The notes: generated by a model from the sequence alone, not told the origin. A stretch of DNA of 64,000 nucleotides from Humulus lupulus (GCF_963169125.1 NC_084793.1:233941360-234005359); one strand, 5' to 3'; shown: positions 38,037 to 50,560, counted from the stretch's first letter. Made by a program: numbers and translations.

Positions 38037-39150
38037 ATGAATCCAGGGCAAAGAGATACTTTAGCTAGCCAGAGTGATCAAGGCCAGAATAATAACAATC
38101 AAGGTCAGGAGAATGACTAGTCATAGATTCCACAGCCAGCTCCTGTAAACTGGCAGCAGATAGTTAGTGATCTGCAGGCAACAGTGTTGAGACAGGGAGA
38201 AGAGCTTCGTCTCCTGAGACAGCAGCAAGCGCCTGCAGTGGCCAGTGTATCAGAGGCACCTCCTGTGTCGGTGCCAGCAGCTGCACAGCTGCCTGAGGTT
38301 GGAAATAAATGGGAGCCTCTTTATGAAAGGTTCAGGAAGCAGCAACCTCCAGTATTTGAGGGCAGTGCAGATCCTGCCAAGGTGGAGCAGTGTATGAGTA
38401 TGATTACCACTATCCTTGATTTCATGAGGGTAACTGGTAATGAGAGGGTTGCCTGTGCCACTTATATGTTGCGGGAGGATGCCCGGATTTGGTGGGAGGT
38501 GATTACCCAGACCAAGAATGTTAATGCCCTTAGTTGGGAAAAGTTTCAAACTCTGTTTAACGAGAAATATTACAATGACGCTATCAGGGCAGCTAAAGCT
38601 GAGGAGTTCATTAGGCTACTTCAGGGAAATTTGTCAGTCACTGAGTATGCCTTAAAGTTTGATCGTTTGGCAAAGTTTTCCATGGAGCTGGTGCCCACTG
38701 ACGGGACCAGAAAATAGAGATTTCTTCAGGGGCTACAGCCCACATTAGCCCATGATGTACGTATCACCACTATGGCTGGGGTTACTACCTATGCACAGGT
38801 GGTTGAGAAGGCACTCACAACTGAGAGTGCAGAGAATAAGATCTGGCGAGACAGTGCAGCCAGAAAGGAGTTTAATAGGCCAGGTCCTCCATTTGTGGGT
38901 TCTGGTAGGGGTATAGGCCCCAGTGAGTAGAAGAAGAAGGTTCCTGACACCTTCCCAGTTCCAGGTCCTGATAGGCGGCCCCATGGTATTTCAATGGGTC
39001 GTCTAGGTGGTAATGAAGCCTGGAAGTCTTATCCTGAATGCCCTAGATGCAAGAGGCGTCATTTGGGAGAGTGTAGGGCAAGGGCCTGTTTCTCATGTTG
39101 AGCAGTGGATCATCTTAAAAAGGATTGCCCTAAGGCCATAAAAGAAGAAC
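38037..39150 (+). pseudogene. Tekay-2 gag
   Basis: Starts at ATG 38037 (MNPGQRDTLAS). The capsid region at 38290-38715 contains FRKQQPPVFEG, WWEVITQ and FNEKYYNDAIR. A zinc knuckle at about 39089-39131 has the spacing of CCHC, but the glycine codon after the second Cys is TGA. In-frame stops are TAG at 38118 and 38124 (glutamine expected), TAG at 38715, TAG at 38938 and TGA near 39101. Apart from these the frame is continuous into protease, so gag and pol form one polyprotein. Confidence 0.9.
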
Positions 39151-42100
39151 CCAGGAAAGCGGACAGCTCGGCCCCAGCTCGAGTGTTCGCATTGACACAA
39201 GCAGAAGCTGAGGCTTCTCCCTCAGTTGTTACAGGTCAGCTTCTTAGTGCTGGAACCCCTTATAATGTATTGATTGATTCTGGTGCTACACATTCTTTTG
39301 TTGCTAGTAGTATTATTGATAGACTGTGTAGAGCCTGTGATTTTTATGCTGTGGGGTTTGGAACTTTGTTACCCATTGGAGAGTTAGTGGTATCCAGGAG
39401 ATGGGTCAGATCTTTGCCAGTGACAGTGGAAGGCAGAGAGTTGTCAGTGGATTTGATAGAGTTGGTTATGACTGACTTCGATATGATATTGGGTATGGAT
39501 TGGTTGGCAAAGTATGGGGCAACCATTGATTGCAGAAGGAAGATGGTCACCTTTGAGCCTGAAGGTGAGGATCCTTTTGTGTTTGTTGGTACTGTGCATG
39601 GACCTTGCATACCTATGATTTATGTATTGAGGGCTAGGGATCTATTGCAAGGAGGTTGTATTGGATTCTTAGCCAGTGTGGTTGATACCACTCAGATCGT
39701 GCCACTGAGGCCAGAAGATACCATACTTGTTTGTGAATTTCTGGATGTGTTTCCAGAAGATTTGCCAGGGTTGCCACCGCACAGAGAAATTGAGTTCGTT
39801 ATAGTAATGGCACCAGGGACGGAGCCAGTGTCTAGAGCACCTTACAGAATGGCCCCAGCTGAGTTGAAAGAAGTAAAGGTACAATTGCAAGAACTGTTGG
39901 ATTTGGGTTTTATCAGACCTAGTTTCTCACCTTAGGGTGCGCCAGTTCTGTTTGTAAAGAAAAAGGATGGTTCTCTGAGGATGTGTATTGATTACAGAGA
40001 ACTGGATAATCTGACAATTAAGAATAAGTATCCTTTGCCAAGGATAGATGATCTGTTCGATCAATTACAAGGTAAGAAGGTATTCTCAAAGATCGACCTT
40101 CGTTCTGGTTATCATCAATTGAGGGTCAAGGAATGAGACATACCGAAGACAGATTTTCGTACCAGGTATGGGCATTATGAGTTCTTAGTCATGTCTTTTG
40201 GCTTGACTAATGCCCCTGCTCCTTTTATGGATCTGATGAACCGAGTGTTCAAGGATTATCTGGACCTGTTTGTGATTGTCTTCATCGATGATATTCTAGT
40301 ATATTCTCAGTCTGAGTCAGAGCATGAGCAACATCTGAGGTTGGTTCTACAGAGGTTGAGGGATAAAAGACTGTTTGCTAAGTTCAAGAAATGTGAGTTC
40401 TGGTTATCTCAGGTATCCTTTCTTGTGCACATTGTCAGTAGGGAGGGGATTAAGGTAGATCCAGCAAAGGTTGAAGTGGTCAGAGATTGGCCAAGGCCAA
40501 AGAATGCTTCTGAGGTTAGAAGTTTCGTTGGATTGGCAGGTTACTATAGCCATTTCGTGGAAGGGTTCTCAAAGATTGCTTCTGCATTGACTGAGCTGAC
40601 ACGCAAGAGCCAGAGATTTGTGTGGTCAGATAAATGTGAGAACAGCTTCCAGGAACTGAAGCAGAGGTTGATTACAGCTCCGATTCTGAGTCTTCTGACA
40701 TATCAGGAGAAGTTTGTGATTTATTGTGATGCTTCTCATCAAGGTTTGGGCTGTGTTCTGATGCAGTCAGAGAAGGTAATTGCTTATGCTTCTCGTCAGT
40801 TGAAGGAGTATGAAAAGAGATATCCCACTCATGATTTGGAGTTGGCGACTGTGGTCTTTACTTTAAAGATATGGAAGCATTATATTTATGGAGAGAAGTG
40901 CGAGATCTATACAGACCACAAGAGCCTGAAATACTTCTTCACTCAGAAAGATTTGAATATGAGACAAAGGCGTTGGCTGGAGTTAGTAAAAGATTATGAC
41001 TGTGAAATTCTGTATCATCCAGGAAAAGCCAACGCGGTAGCTGATGCTTTAAGTCGGAAGGGTCCGGGACAGATTTATGGGATGAGGCTGAGAGCCAGAG
41101 AATTAGCAGATGATATGACCAGAGCTGGTATAGAGTTGCTGGTGGTCCAGTTGGCTAACATTACACTACAGTCTACACTGTTGGAGAGAATCAAGGAGGG
41201 TCAGTTGAGTGATCCACAACTGATCAAGATCAGAGATGATGTTCTGGCTGGAGCATCCAGAGATTATACAGTGTCTGAGTTAGGCTTGTTGAGATACAAG
41301 GGGCGAATATGTGTTATGTTGACACTGTTTTGAGGTGAGAGATTCTGGAAGAATCTCATACTACACCTTACTCTTTGCATCCAAGCACCACGAAGATGTA
41401 TCAGGATTTAAGATCATTGTATTGGTGGCCAAGGATGAAGATAGATGTAGTAGAGTATGTGGCTAAGTGCTTGACATGTCAGCAGATCAAGGCTGAGCAT
41501 CAGAGGCCAGCAGGGTTATAGCAGCCTCTGGATATCCCTGAGTGGAAGTGGGAGGACATCACAATAGATTTCATGGTGGGCTCACCCAGGATTGTTGGTC
41601 AGCATGATCCTTTATGGGTGATAGTGGATCGCTACACCAAGTTAGCTCACTTCTTGCCAGTGAGGACTACTTATACAATTGATCAGTATGCAGATCTCTA
41701 TGTGAGAGAGATCGTGCGCCTCCATGGAGCACCCAGGTCGATTGTGTCAGATCGGGACCCTACTTTTACTTCCAATTTCTGGGGTAGTTTATTGAAGGCC
41801 ATGGGGACACAATTGAAGTTCAGTACTACTTATCATCCTCAGACAGATGGGCAATCTGAGAGGACGATCCAGATATTGGAAGACATGCTGCGGGCATGTG
41901 TGCTGGACTTTGGTGGATCTTGGAGTAAGTATCTACCTTTGATAGAGTTCTCCTACAACAACAGTTATCAGTCTACCATTGGAGTTGCACCTTATGAGAT
42001 GCTGTAGGTAGGAAGTGTAGATCTCCCATTCATTGGGATGAGACAAGTGAAAGGAGATACTTAGGTCCTGAGGCAGTTTAGAGGGCCAGTGAGGCCATTG

Positions 42101-42602
42101 AGAAGATTAGAGCTCGGATGCTTGATTCTTAGAGTAGGTAGAAAGGTTATGCAGATCCCAAGCGCAGGAACGTGGAGTTCCAAGTGGGAGACTATGTTTT
42201 CCTTAGAGTCTCACCATGGAAAGGGGTGAGAAGGTTTGGGAAGAAGGGCAAGTTGAGCCCTAGGTTTGTAAGTCCATTTGAGATCCTGGAAAGGGTTGGT
42301 CAAGTGGCTTACAGATTGGCTTTGCCTCCGGCGTTGTCACCCGTGCATATGTATTTCATGTTTCAACTCTTTGGAAGCATGTATCTGATGTGAATCATAT
42401 TTTGAGCTATGAAGACATGGAGCTTGAGCCAGATCTCTCCTTTGAGGGGCAGCCAGTTCAGATACTTGACAGAAGAGATAAGGTCCTCAGGAATAAGATG
42501 ATACCTTTGGTTGAGGTACTGTGGAGGAACAACAATGTCAAGGAAGCGACCTGGGAGCTGGAGTCAGATATGCAAAGTCAGTATCCTGAGCTGTTCAGGT
42601 AA
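39105..42602 (+). pseudogene. Tekay-2 pol: protease, RT, RNase H, integrase, chromodomain
   Basis: Protease: LIDSGATHSFV near 39270-39303. RT: about 39750-40660, with [14 protein letters not shown] and the catalytic FIDDILVYS near 40285. RNase H: about 40690-41060, [14 protein letters not shown] to [14 protein letters not shown]. Integrase: zinc finger 41350-41510 (ESHTTPYSLHP...CLTCQQ), core 41573-42007 (D of [19 protein letters not shown]), GPY module at 42240-42330. The C-terminal chromodomain is at about 42390-42602 (VLWRNNNVKEATWE), which targets chromoviruses to heterochromatin. Breaks: TAG at 39933 (TGG expected), TGA near 40135, frameshift near 41330, TAG near 41519, two-base loss near 42005, TAG at 42079, 42130 and 42139. 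The span 40191-41333 is open for 380 codons. Confidence 0.93.
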
Positions 42603-42624
42603 ATTTCGAGGATGAAATTTCTGT

Positions 42625-42634
42625 AAGGAGGGGA
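42625..42634 (+). other. Polypurine tract of Tekay-2
   Basis: AAGGAGGGGA, then TAGT and the LTR start at 42639, identical in sequence and spacing to Tekay-1. Confidence 0.9.
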
Positions 42635-42638
42635 TAGT

Positions 42639-44129
42639 TGTAATGCCCTGAAATCCCTAATGCGGTTTAATGGCTGGATTAGTAGGCCGGGAGGGCCATA
42701 ATTGTTTAATTATGCCATTAATTGATTATATGCATGTTTATGTGAATTATATTATAATATGATGTTAAATGCATGCATGTGGGTCCACATTTGATAACAG
42801 GGGTGTTTTGGTAATTTGGCCCGTTAAGGGCATAATTGTATATTTGTGTGCATGTTGGTGACATATTGTTGAGACCACATTATAATGTGGGTTTGTTCGA
42901 GCTATTCGATGAGACGATCTTGGAATATTGATTAGCGGTCTAGTCATAACAAGCTTAAGTTTGGGGCTCGGGATGAGTCTCGGGGTGATTTTAATGATTA
43001 GAACGTTGCCGGGAATTAAAGGGTAACAGGATATGAATTATTGGTGTTTGAGATTATCGAGAATAGCAGGAATTGGAGAGCGTTAATTATGATTAACGAG
43101 ATAAGAGGGAAATACCAATTTTTCCCTTGGGAGCCTTTAGAAACCCTTAATTGACCTAGGGGTATTTTGGTCTTTTCACCCCTAGGATAAATATAAACCA
43201 TTTATGGCTATAGAAAAGAAGAGAAAATAGAGTATAGTTCAAGAGCTTTCCTGTACCTTTTCTCCTTCAGCTTTCTTTGTTATTTTTGAGCCATTCTTGA
43301 GGATTCAAGCTTGGGAAGTAAGCCTTAGGAGTTTGGGAGTGTGTTCCACCATTGAAGAGCATCATAATCTAAGCTTAAGGTAAGTTTCTAGCCATTAAAA
43401 TCCCTGCTTTGCTCTATTTTAGTTCTAGTTTTCAGTTGGGATTTCTAGGTTAAATGATTGGTTTTGTTGGGAGTTTTGGCTAGGCTTCTTGTGGTTGTGA
43501 TGCTTGGGGTATGTGAGGATGGTTTTTGGGTTCATTTGGCAACAAAAATGGGATTTGGAAGCATTGGAAACATTGGAAACAGGTTGGAATAAAAGAAGTC
43601 GAAGAAGGAGGTTTCAGGGGAGTGCTGTTCTGGGGGTAGCGCTACAACGCCCATCATAGGGTGCTATAGCGCTACACAGGATGAATGTTGGGCAGTTGGG
43701 GGTTCTGAGTATAGCGCTGGGGAACTAGGGAGCAGCGCTGAGCGCTACTCTGTTCCTCCAGAATCCCATTTGAGTGTTTTTAAGGGTTTTTTGCTCGGGG
43801 TTTCAATCCTTAAGGCCCGGGATCGAATCTACTCACCGTGTGGGCATGTTTCGAGGTCCCGAGAGTGGGGTTTAGGTCAAGACCCTTTCATTGTTGATTT
43901 TCATTAATGGAGGTTATAATTGGTTGTGATTAGGTAACAACTAAGGAACCAAAATGTTGATCGTTCTCAGGAGTCGTTCTTGCTATATTTCTCGCTCGAA
44001 CCGGAGGTAAGAAAACGACACCCTGTGTATATGACGTGCATGATTATTGTTGAGGCATGTTGGTTGATAAATGTGGACATTGATTTCATATTAAATTCTA
44101 GCGAATGTGGTTTACTTGTGTATGGCACT
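42639..44129 (+). mobile_element. Truncated 3' LTR of Tekay-2
   Basis: Matches 35203 onward to about the TATGGCACT at 36680 of the 5' LTR, then breaks at 44129 against TGTTGAC of the Tat-2 LTR. Small indels include a tandem CATTGGAAA pair near 43562-43580. Confidence 0.9.
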
Positions 44130-44945
44130 TGTTGACAGTAAGAACTCGTCAACGATTGAAGGTTAGAAAACTCATATTTTTATACTAAGGATAGCTAAGA
44201 ATCAGATGGAAAGAACTTGAATCAACCGAAAAATCAGAACTACAATGGAACAAAGATCATATATTTCTTAAACATCTCCTCATACAATCATTTTTCCAAC
44301 CCCTTAACCTGAGGGGTCAAAACCTATTTATAGGTGGGCTCTATTGCCCCCTGATACAAGTAGGTCACAGGGGACGTGGACGTATACAGGTGCAGGGTCA
44401 GGGTAGTGGCTCAGGACATAGTAGTGGTGTAGGACATCGTACTGTGGACTCTGGAATATTGTCGGGGGTGCTCAGGTAGTGCCTCCACTCTCCGTACAAG
44501 TTCGTACCGCCATTACTCGTGAGACGCAGATGACAGGGCCATGCCTCTGACCCCTTCATGATCGTACATCCTATATCAATGTATGTACCTTGTACCTAGT
44601 CATCTTCATCAATTCATGTTTGTCGCCTAATGATCATTTGACATACCCGTTTGGTGCTTCCAAGTGTTCCTCGTGCATATATCAAGGAGGCTCCGAACTA
44701 TACATGTCATGAGAAACCAAGGCGCGAGAGGTGTTCCACATATCGAGGAGGCTCCAAACATGAGAAGTAGCGAGGCTTCGCCGTCGCATAGCGAGGGTGG
44801 CCAATGGTGCGGACGTATGCGCCATGGGCGTGGGACCCGTGAGAAGCAGCGGGGCTGCTCCTTTGCATAGCGAGGCTAGCCTAGGCGGATCACACGACGG
44901 CTGGGTGCGATGCTTCGCGTAGACGCGGCGTGCGGGTGGCTTGCC

Positions 44946-45170
44946 TTGACCCTCGAATAGCGAGGGTGATGCCTCGGGGTACCCATGTTCGATTACTAGG
45001 GTGCGCGCGAGAGGCTTACCTTGACCCTCGCATAGCGAGGGTGATGCCTCGGGGTACCCATGGTCGGGTACTAGGGTGCGCGCGAGAGGCTTGCCTTGAT
45101 CCTCGAATAGCGAGGGTGATGCCTCGGGGTACCCATGTTCGGGTACTAGGGTGTGCGTGGTGTAACATGC
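44946..45170. repeat. 75-bp tandem repeat, three copies, in the Tat-2 LTR
   Basis: TTGACCCTCG (TTGATCCTCG in the third copy) recurs at 44946, 45021 and 45096, each followed by AGCGAGGGTGATGCCTCGGG. Because 75 is a multiple of three, several frames stay open through it on both strands. Confidence 0.92.
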
Positions 45171-46499
45171 CAGCCTTGAGGACATGTTACAAGCTAGGAT
45201 GGCGCTCGATCAGATGCACATGCGAGGGTGCAGGCTGGTGAGCATACTGATGCCTAGTTTGTATGGTAGTGGCATTTTTGTAAATATCTTCAATATTGCC
45301 CGGAAATGGACGGGACTTGGTAGGTTCCATATTGAAGGGTCAATGAACGCAATGGTATGATCAGATTTGGGAGATTCAGAGAATTGGCGAGCTGGAAGCC
45401 AAATATGTCTCCCAAGCAAAAATCATATATGTTCCTGATAGAAGGCTAAAAGCTCAGAAGGCTCTTTGTAGTGGGAGCACCTGGTGTCAGCTCTCCACCA
45501 CCCCATGGCGCAGGTGCGTCAAGTGAGCTACTACTAGTTGGGAGGACTAGTAGGGCGGGCATATGAGGACCACGAGGGGACTCATATGTCTCCATGAGTA
45601 GAAGTACTCATGGACATTACCGGGCCGCCCCGGTAGTGCGTCGAAGTGTGCTGCCAGAGGTTTAAGGGTACGGTTCCGTTGGCTTGCCAGGATGCCGCTT
45701 GCATGGAACGCGGCCCGAACCTTCGAGAGATGTCGTGGTGCGCCATGGCCATGAATCTCGATACGAGATGACACGGGAAGTCATTTGTGGGACTTGTTAG
45801 CATGCAAACATTAGAGGGTGCACTATGCTTGAGTAGAACAGAGGTCCAGTGTTTGTTACTAGTTTGGCAGCTATTCTTGAGGGCCTGCCAACATGCATGA
45901 TGGTGTGGTGCCTTGAGGATTAGACCATGGATGTATGGGAGTCCTTGGTCTGTGACGTGAGCTAATCGGATAATATTGAATGGGACTAGTTAGGAGGTGT
46001 TGGCACATCAGCTTGGTGTTGGCTCTTAGCCACACATGCTACCTCGACTTGCGAATGTCTGGGTGAGCATCGGTGTTGGGAATTGCCTTGCCATAGTGAG
46101 AACCTATGGTCAGTGTGAGTTTCTTGGCTAGATAGCCTTGATGCATGATTGCACTCATAGATGCTGAAGAGCATGACTCAGCGAGAGTTGTTCGAGAGAC
46201 AGAAGTGTGCAGAGGCACACGGTCACGTGAAAAATGTGCCCATTGTTATTCGAATGGTTGGAAGGCTGACCTTGGCTCAGAGGACTCAAGGTGCCGCATG
46301 GGCATTTCCGCTGTCAAAATGTCAGCCCGTGACACGCGGGAGGCTCGCATGGCGTGGCACAAGGCAGCCTTGCATAGCGAGACATAGGGTAGCCTTGCAT
46401 GGCGAGTCCCTCACATGACAACTGTGGATGCTCAATATTCCGCGCCCACAAAAGATCCAAGACGCGCCTAGGCGCGAAGCCCTGTCTCGCTCGGCAATG

Positions 46500-47200
46500 T
46501 CCAAGCATGAGGCCCCGCTTCGCTCTCGGCACACCCACGCGAGGCCACCCTCAGCGTCACACCTCGGCCACGCGAGGCCTTTCTTGGCGTCTCGCCTTGC
46601 CCACGTGAGGCCCGTCTCAGCATCACGTCTCAGCATCACGCCTCAGCCGCGCAAGGCCCGTCTCAGCGTCGCCCCTCACCCATGCGAGGCCACCCTCGGC
46701 CACGCACGGCCCTTCTCGGCGTCATGCCTCGCCCACGCGAGGCCCTTCTCAGCGTCTCGCCTTGCCCACGCGAGGCCCGTCTCAGCGTCTCGCCTTGCCC
46801 ACGCAAGGCCCGTCTCAGCATCACGCTTCGGCCGCGCAAGGCCCGTCTCAGCGTTGCACCTCGCCCACGCGAGGCCACCCTCGGCCGCGCAAGGCCCTTC
46901 TCGGCATCGCGCCTTGCCCACGCGAGGCCGTTCTCGACGTCTCACCTTGCCCACGCGAGGCCTGTCTCAGCATCACGCCTCGGCCACGGAAGGCCTGTCT
47001 CGGCGTCGCGCCTCGCCCACGTGAGGCCTGTCTCAGCATCGCGCCTCGCCCGCGCAAGGCCTGTCTCGGCGTCGCGCCTCGCCCACGCGAGGCCACCCTC
47101 GGCCGCGCGAGGCCCTTCTTGGCGTCGCGCCTCACCCACTCGAGGCCACCCTCGGACGTGCAAGACCCGCCTCGTGCTCAGTTTCGGCCACGTGAGGCCC
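46500..47200. repeat. CpG-rich minisatellite of about 33 bp in the Tat-2 LTR
   Basis: Irregular units of the type CGAGGCCCGTCTCAGCGTC plus TCGCCTTGCCCACG, about twenty copies, most about 33 bp. The period is a multiple of three and the units lack stops, so long frames appear in all phases (46428-47391 plus, 46676-47331 minus). A truncated copy of the array is at 57660-57960. Confidence 0.9.
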
Positions 47201-47739
47201 CATGTCCCAGCGCCTCGCAAGTGCGACCCGTGACCAAGCGCATGCCCGTCGTCGCCCAGCCTCGGCCATGCGAGGCCCCGTGTCCCTACGTCTCGCGAGT
47301 GCGGCCTGTGCCCAGGCGCAAGATGTGTCATCGCCCAACCTCTACCACTCGAGGCCCAGCAACCTTTAGGTGTAAGGCTACACGCGCATGATGCCAGGGT
47401 TTAAGGTGGCCCACAAGCGACGAAAAGAATACGAACAAGGTACATCTAAAGGGGTACGTACGTGCCTACAAGGATCATGGGACAGGTCTGACACTTGTAC
47501 CCGACAAGTAGTGGCGGTTGGGAATAGTACAAGGAGTGTCTACACCACCACCACGTCTCTGACACCCGTATGAGACAAGTAGTAGAGTCACGTCCGGGTA
47601 CAAAAGCTGAGGTGCTCCCATGGACCCTGACGGTGTACCAGAGCTGACACCACTACGCCTGATACCACTCTCCTGATAGTGTACTCGTGTACTATCTGGT
47701 CTCCTAGACCACCATGTACCCAGGGCCATTAGAGCCCAC

Positions 47740-47747
47740 TATATAAT
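47740..47747 (+). promoter_or_regulatory. TATA box of the Tat-2 LTR
   Basis: TATATAAT in the context GCCCACTATATAATGAACCCC, about 205 bases before the LTR end. The equivalent sites are TATAAAAG at 54489 and TATATAAT at 58530. Confidence 0.65.
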
Positions 47748-47949
47748 GAACCCCAATTCCACATGGGAGGGGGTTGGAAAATTTACTGTAGCAAGTTCTT
47801 GAGAGTGAATGAGAAATTGATTTCTCCATTAATGTTCTGTCATTGTTCTTGAGTTATTACCTAAATTTCTACAGCTTTTTTATCGACTAGCTTAACTTGA
47901 TAATTTTTCCCAACTCAACTTAGTTGACGAGTTCTCACCGTCAACAGTT

Positions 47950-47967
47950 TGGCGCTGTCTGTGGGAA
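47950..47967 (+). other. Primer binding site of Tat-2
   Basis: TGGCGCTGTCTGTGGGAA starts three bases past the LTR end; Tat-2b has TGGCGCCGTCTGTGGGAA. Plant Tat/Athila-type elements carry related TGGCGCC primer sites; I leave the tRNA unassigned. Confidence 0.8.
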
Positions 47968-48013
47968 CGTTAGTTCCAAGCTACTGTTCTTCCATTATTT
48001 CCGGCAAGAAGAA

Positions 48014-49980
48014 ATGCCAAGACGTTCAAAGCGACTCAGGGAGCCACAGGAGGTAGAGGTCCACCTGAGTGGAGTCCAGCTGAAGGCCTCCATGAAGGAC
48101 CCTCCTCCACCCAGAGACGTGGAGCCCCCGAAGGACCCTGAGGTTCACGGAGGTGATAAAGTGTCCTCGTCACCGGCCGCTCCACCTGGAGAAAGTCCTC
48201 CAAGACACCACCAGGAAATGCTAATAAGTTCCCTCTCCCAAAACCACCGTAGGTACCGAACTCCAGCCGGCAGGACCCGGGCCCCTCTACCCGTAGGCAT
48301 GATGAGCATCCCCGGGTCCATTCCGTGAGCTCGAGTTCGAAATCTCGATTCTATGAAGAAGAAATACGGGAGCTCCACCGTAAGAACCAAAGGTTGGAGA
48401 CCACCCTGGAGACCATGCAAGAGGTGCTGAATGGCCTATTGCAGGGTAAGTCAAGCGTGACCTTGCCTAAGAGAAAGGAGAAAGGTCAGGAGGGGGTAGA
48501 GACCACCGTACCAGTAAATGATGGGAGGACCCGACACTCTACCAGTAACACCCCCCGAGCGAAGCGACGCGAACATCCTGAACCACCGAAGCAGGCCCAG
48601 AAGCCAGAGGCAAGGACCAACGCTGCCCCTCGCAACGAGGACGAGGTCACCTCTAAGAGAGAACCCTCTGATTTACGAGAGGAGCCCAATAAAAAGAGGG
48701 CTGGTAAAGGGACCATGCCCCCTATGGCGCCTCGGGAGGGCAAAGGAGAGGGTGATCCTAACCCATCTGCTTTAAAGGACACCCTGAGCAAGAGAAGGCA
48801 GGACTTGGACACGGAAATAAGGAGCCTGCGAAGCAAGATCATCATCGCCTCCGGAGGACCAATTTTTGAGGAGGAGTTCGACCTTGAGTCACCCTTCGTC
48901 AGAGAGATCCAGGCCATCAGGCTCCCTAACAACTTTAAAGAGCCCCACATGACCCCCTACGAAGGAAGCACAGATCCATAATATCATCTGGATACATTTA
49001 ACGACTTGATGAAGCTGAGGGGAATCGGCAGCGGGGCGAGATGTAATTGCTTCGCTGTCACATTAAAAGGACCTACATACAAATGGTTCAAGAGGCTTAG
49101 ACCGGGGTCCATCCGATCTTGGCAACAACTTTCAGATGAATTCCTCCAGCAGCACCACGCTGTGCGAGACTACACGATGCCAGGCACCAGCCTCGCCAAC
49201 GTGAAGCAGGGAGAAAACAAGAGTCTGAAGAGCTACATCCACAGGTTCAACATGGAGGCAGCTAAGGTAGGGAGCCTAACCCGCCGAGAGCTGAAAATGG
49301 CCATCACGGCAGGTGTACGCCCAGGGAGCAAGTTATGGGATAACATGCTCAAGAGAGAGGTCACAGACTTGGATGATTTCTACGAGCGGGCACAAAAGTA
49401 CATTCGCGTGGAGGATGGTCACGAGAACCTCAAAGCTGGAAAAGGCCCTTCGCCCCCAAAACCTTCAGTTCGGGATAGCCAAAGCGGTGCAAAGAAAAGG
49501 GGGGGTTTATGAGGGAACGAGAGACGATCGACCCCAGAAGCACCAACGCTCTGAGGAGCGCCTACAGGGCCCCTACACCTTTTACACTAACCTCACCCAT
49601 GCGAGGGAGCATATTTTTGTTGCGAACGAAAACCAGGTCCCTTTCAAAAGGCCCCCGCCAATGAAAAAAGATAGGTCCAAAAGAGACCCCAGCAGGTATT
49701 GCCAGTATCATAAGGACGTCGGCCACACCACCGTGGAATGCAACCATTTGAAGGTGGAAATCGAGGAGCTCATTCGCCGGGGACATTTGGGCAGTACGTG
49801 CGCAAAGAAAGCCAGAAGCCAAAAGAAGGAACGTCCCCACCGCGGGAGCGGTAGGTGGCCCCAGAAATACAGGGAGAGGTCAGGACTATATTTGGGGGAC
49901 CAGGATTCGGAGGCGATTCAAGGAAGGGGCGAGACAAGTACGCCAAGGAGGCTAGACAGAGTCCATCTCCTCGCGTGTTA
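48014..49980 (+). pseudogene. Tat-2 gag
   Basis: Starts at ATG 48014 (MPRRSKRLREPQEVEV). It aligns along its length with the intact Tat-2b gag at roughly 80-85%. Domains: basic N-terminus, short coiled coil near 48350-48440 (RFYEEEIRELHRKNQRLE), capsid core near 49060-49420 (KGPTYKWFKRLRPGSI, SYIHRFNMEAAKVG), and a CHHC zinc knuckle near 49698-49740 (CQYHKDVGHTTVEC). Damage compared with Tat-2b: a one-base loss near 48201, CGG to TAG near 48250, AAA to TAA at 48979, and an extra base in the G run near 49500. Confidence 0.9.
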
Positions 49981-50560
49981 TGTTTGGAGCAACACCCCCC
50001 GAAGAGCTTCAAGGGCGAGAATGACTTGATAACTTTCAATGAAGAAGATGCGTAGCGGGTGCATTTCCCACATAATGACCCCCTGGTGCTAACCGCCCAG
50101 CTTGCTAACATGAGGGTACATCGGGTCCTGGTGGATAACGGGAGTTCTGTGGACATATTGTATCGACCTGCGCTGGAAAAGATGGGATTGAGCCTCCGCC
50201 ACCTAAAGCCTTGCACTACGTCTTTGTATGGGTTTACGGGAGATTCGATGCAGCCCCTCGGGGCAATCGAATTAACCCTCACCATAGGGGAGCAACCCAG
50301 GCAAACCACCGTAATCGCTAACTTTGTCGTGGTGGATTGCACCTCAGCCTTCAATGCGATATTGGGGAGACCCTCTCTGAGAGAGTTGAAGGCGATAACT
50401 TCTGTGTATCACCTGGCTATGAAATTCCCAACCCCCGGGGGAGTAGCATGCGTGAAAGGGTAGCAGAAGGAGGCGAGGCAATGCTATAACATGTCCCTCC
50501 GCACAACCACCAAACTGTCCGTACCAATGGCAATGGTTGAGTATGAAGTAGCGACCCACA
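49981..50560 (+). pseudogene. Tat-2 protease and linker
   Basis: Lies in the -1 frame relative to the end of gag, as in Tat-2b. The active site reads VLVDNGSSVDILY near 50125-50165, with Asn between Asp and Gly as in Tat-2b. TAG at 50053 and 50461 break the frame. Past about 50560 the sequence jumps to the last codons of integrase, so RT, both RNase H domains and nearly all of integrase are deleted. Confidence 0.85.

Larger units (their letters stand above)
35203..44129 (+). mobile_element. Tekay-2: near-complete Ty3/Gypsy chromovirus, 3' LTR interrupted
   Basis: 5' LTR 35203-37591, primer site 37595-37607, gag-pol 38037-42602, polypurine tract 42625-42634, 3' LTR from 42639 to a break at 44129 where the Tat-2 LTR starts. 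The two LTRs are about 96-97% alike by eye over the shared part. The last about 0.9 kb of the 3' LTR is not found later in the window. Confidence 0.92.
44130..47946 (+). mobile_element. 5' LTR of Tat-2 (3.8 kb)
   Basis: Starts TGTTGACAGTAAGAACTCG and ends GAGTTCTCACCGTCAACA, followed by a primer site. The first and last 24 bases form an imperfect inverted repeat with 22 matches. Inside are a 75-bp repeat (44946-45170), a CpG-rich 33-bp minisatellite (46500-47200) and a TATA box at 47740. The last 300 bases match 58440-58735 at about 97% and 54400-54694 at about 80%. No coding sequence is supported despite many long open frames. Confidence 0.85.

Noticed and set aside
44946..45170. CRISPR-like array
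   Set aside because: Three direct 75-bp repeats without unique spacers, in a plant LTR. It is a minisatellite.
44682..45241. Frames of 167 codons (minus) and 103 codons (plus) with 25-residue repeats
   Set aside because: They come from the 75-bp LTR repeat, again a multiple of three.
46161..47391. Several open frames of 85-209 codons, Ala/Arg/Pro-rich, on both strands
   Set aside because: They lie in the 33-bp LTR minisatellite. The period is a multiple of three and the units lack stops, so every phase stays open. No domain is visible.
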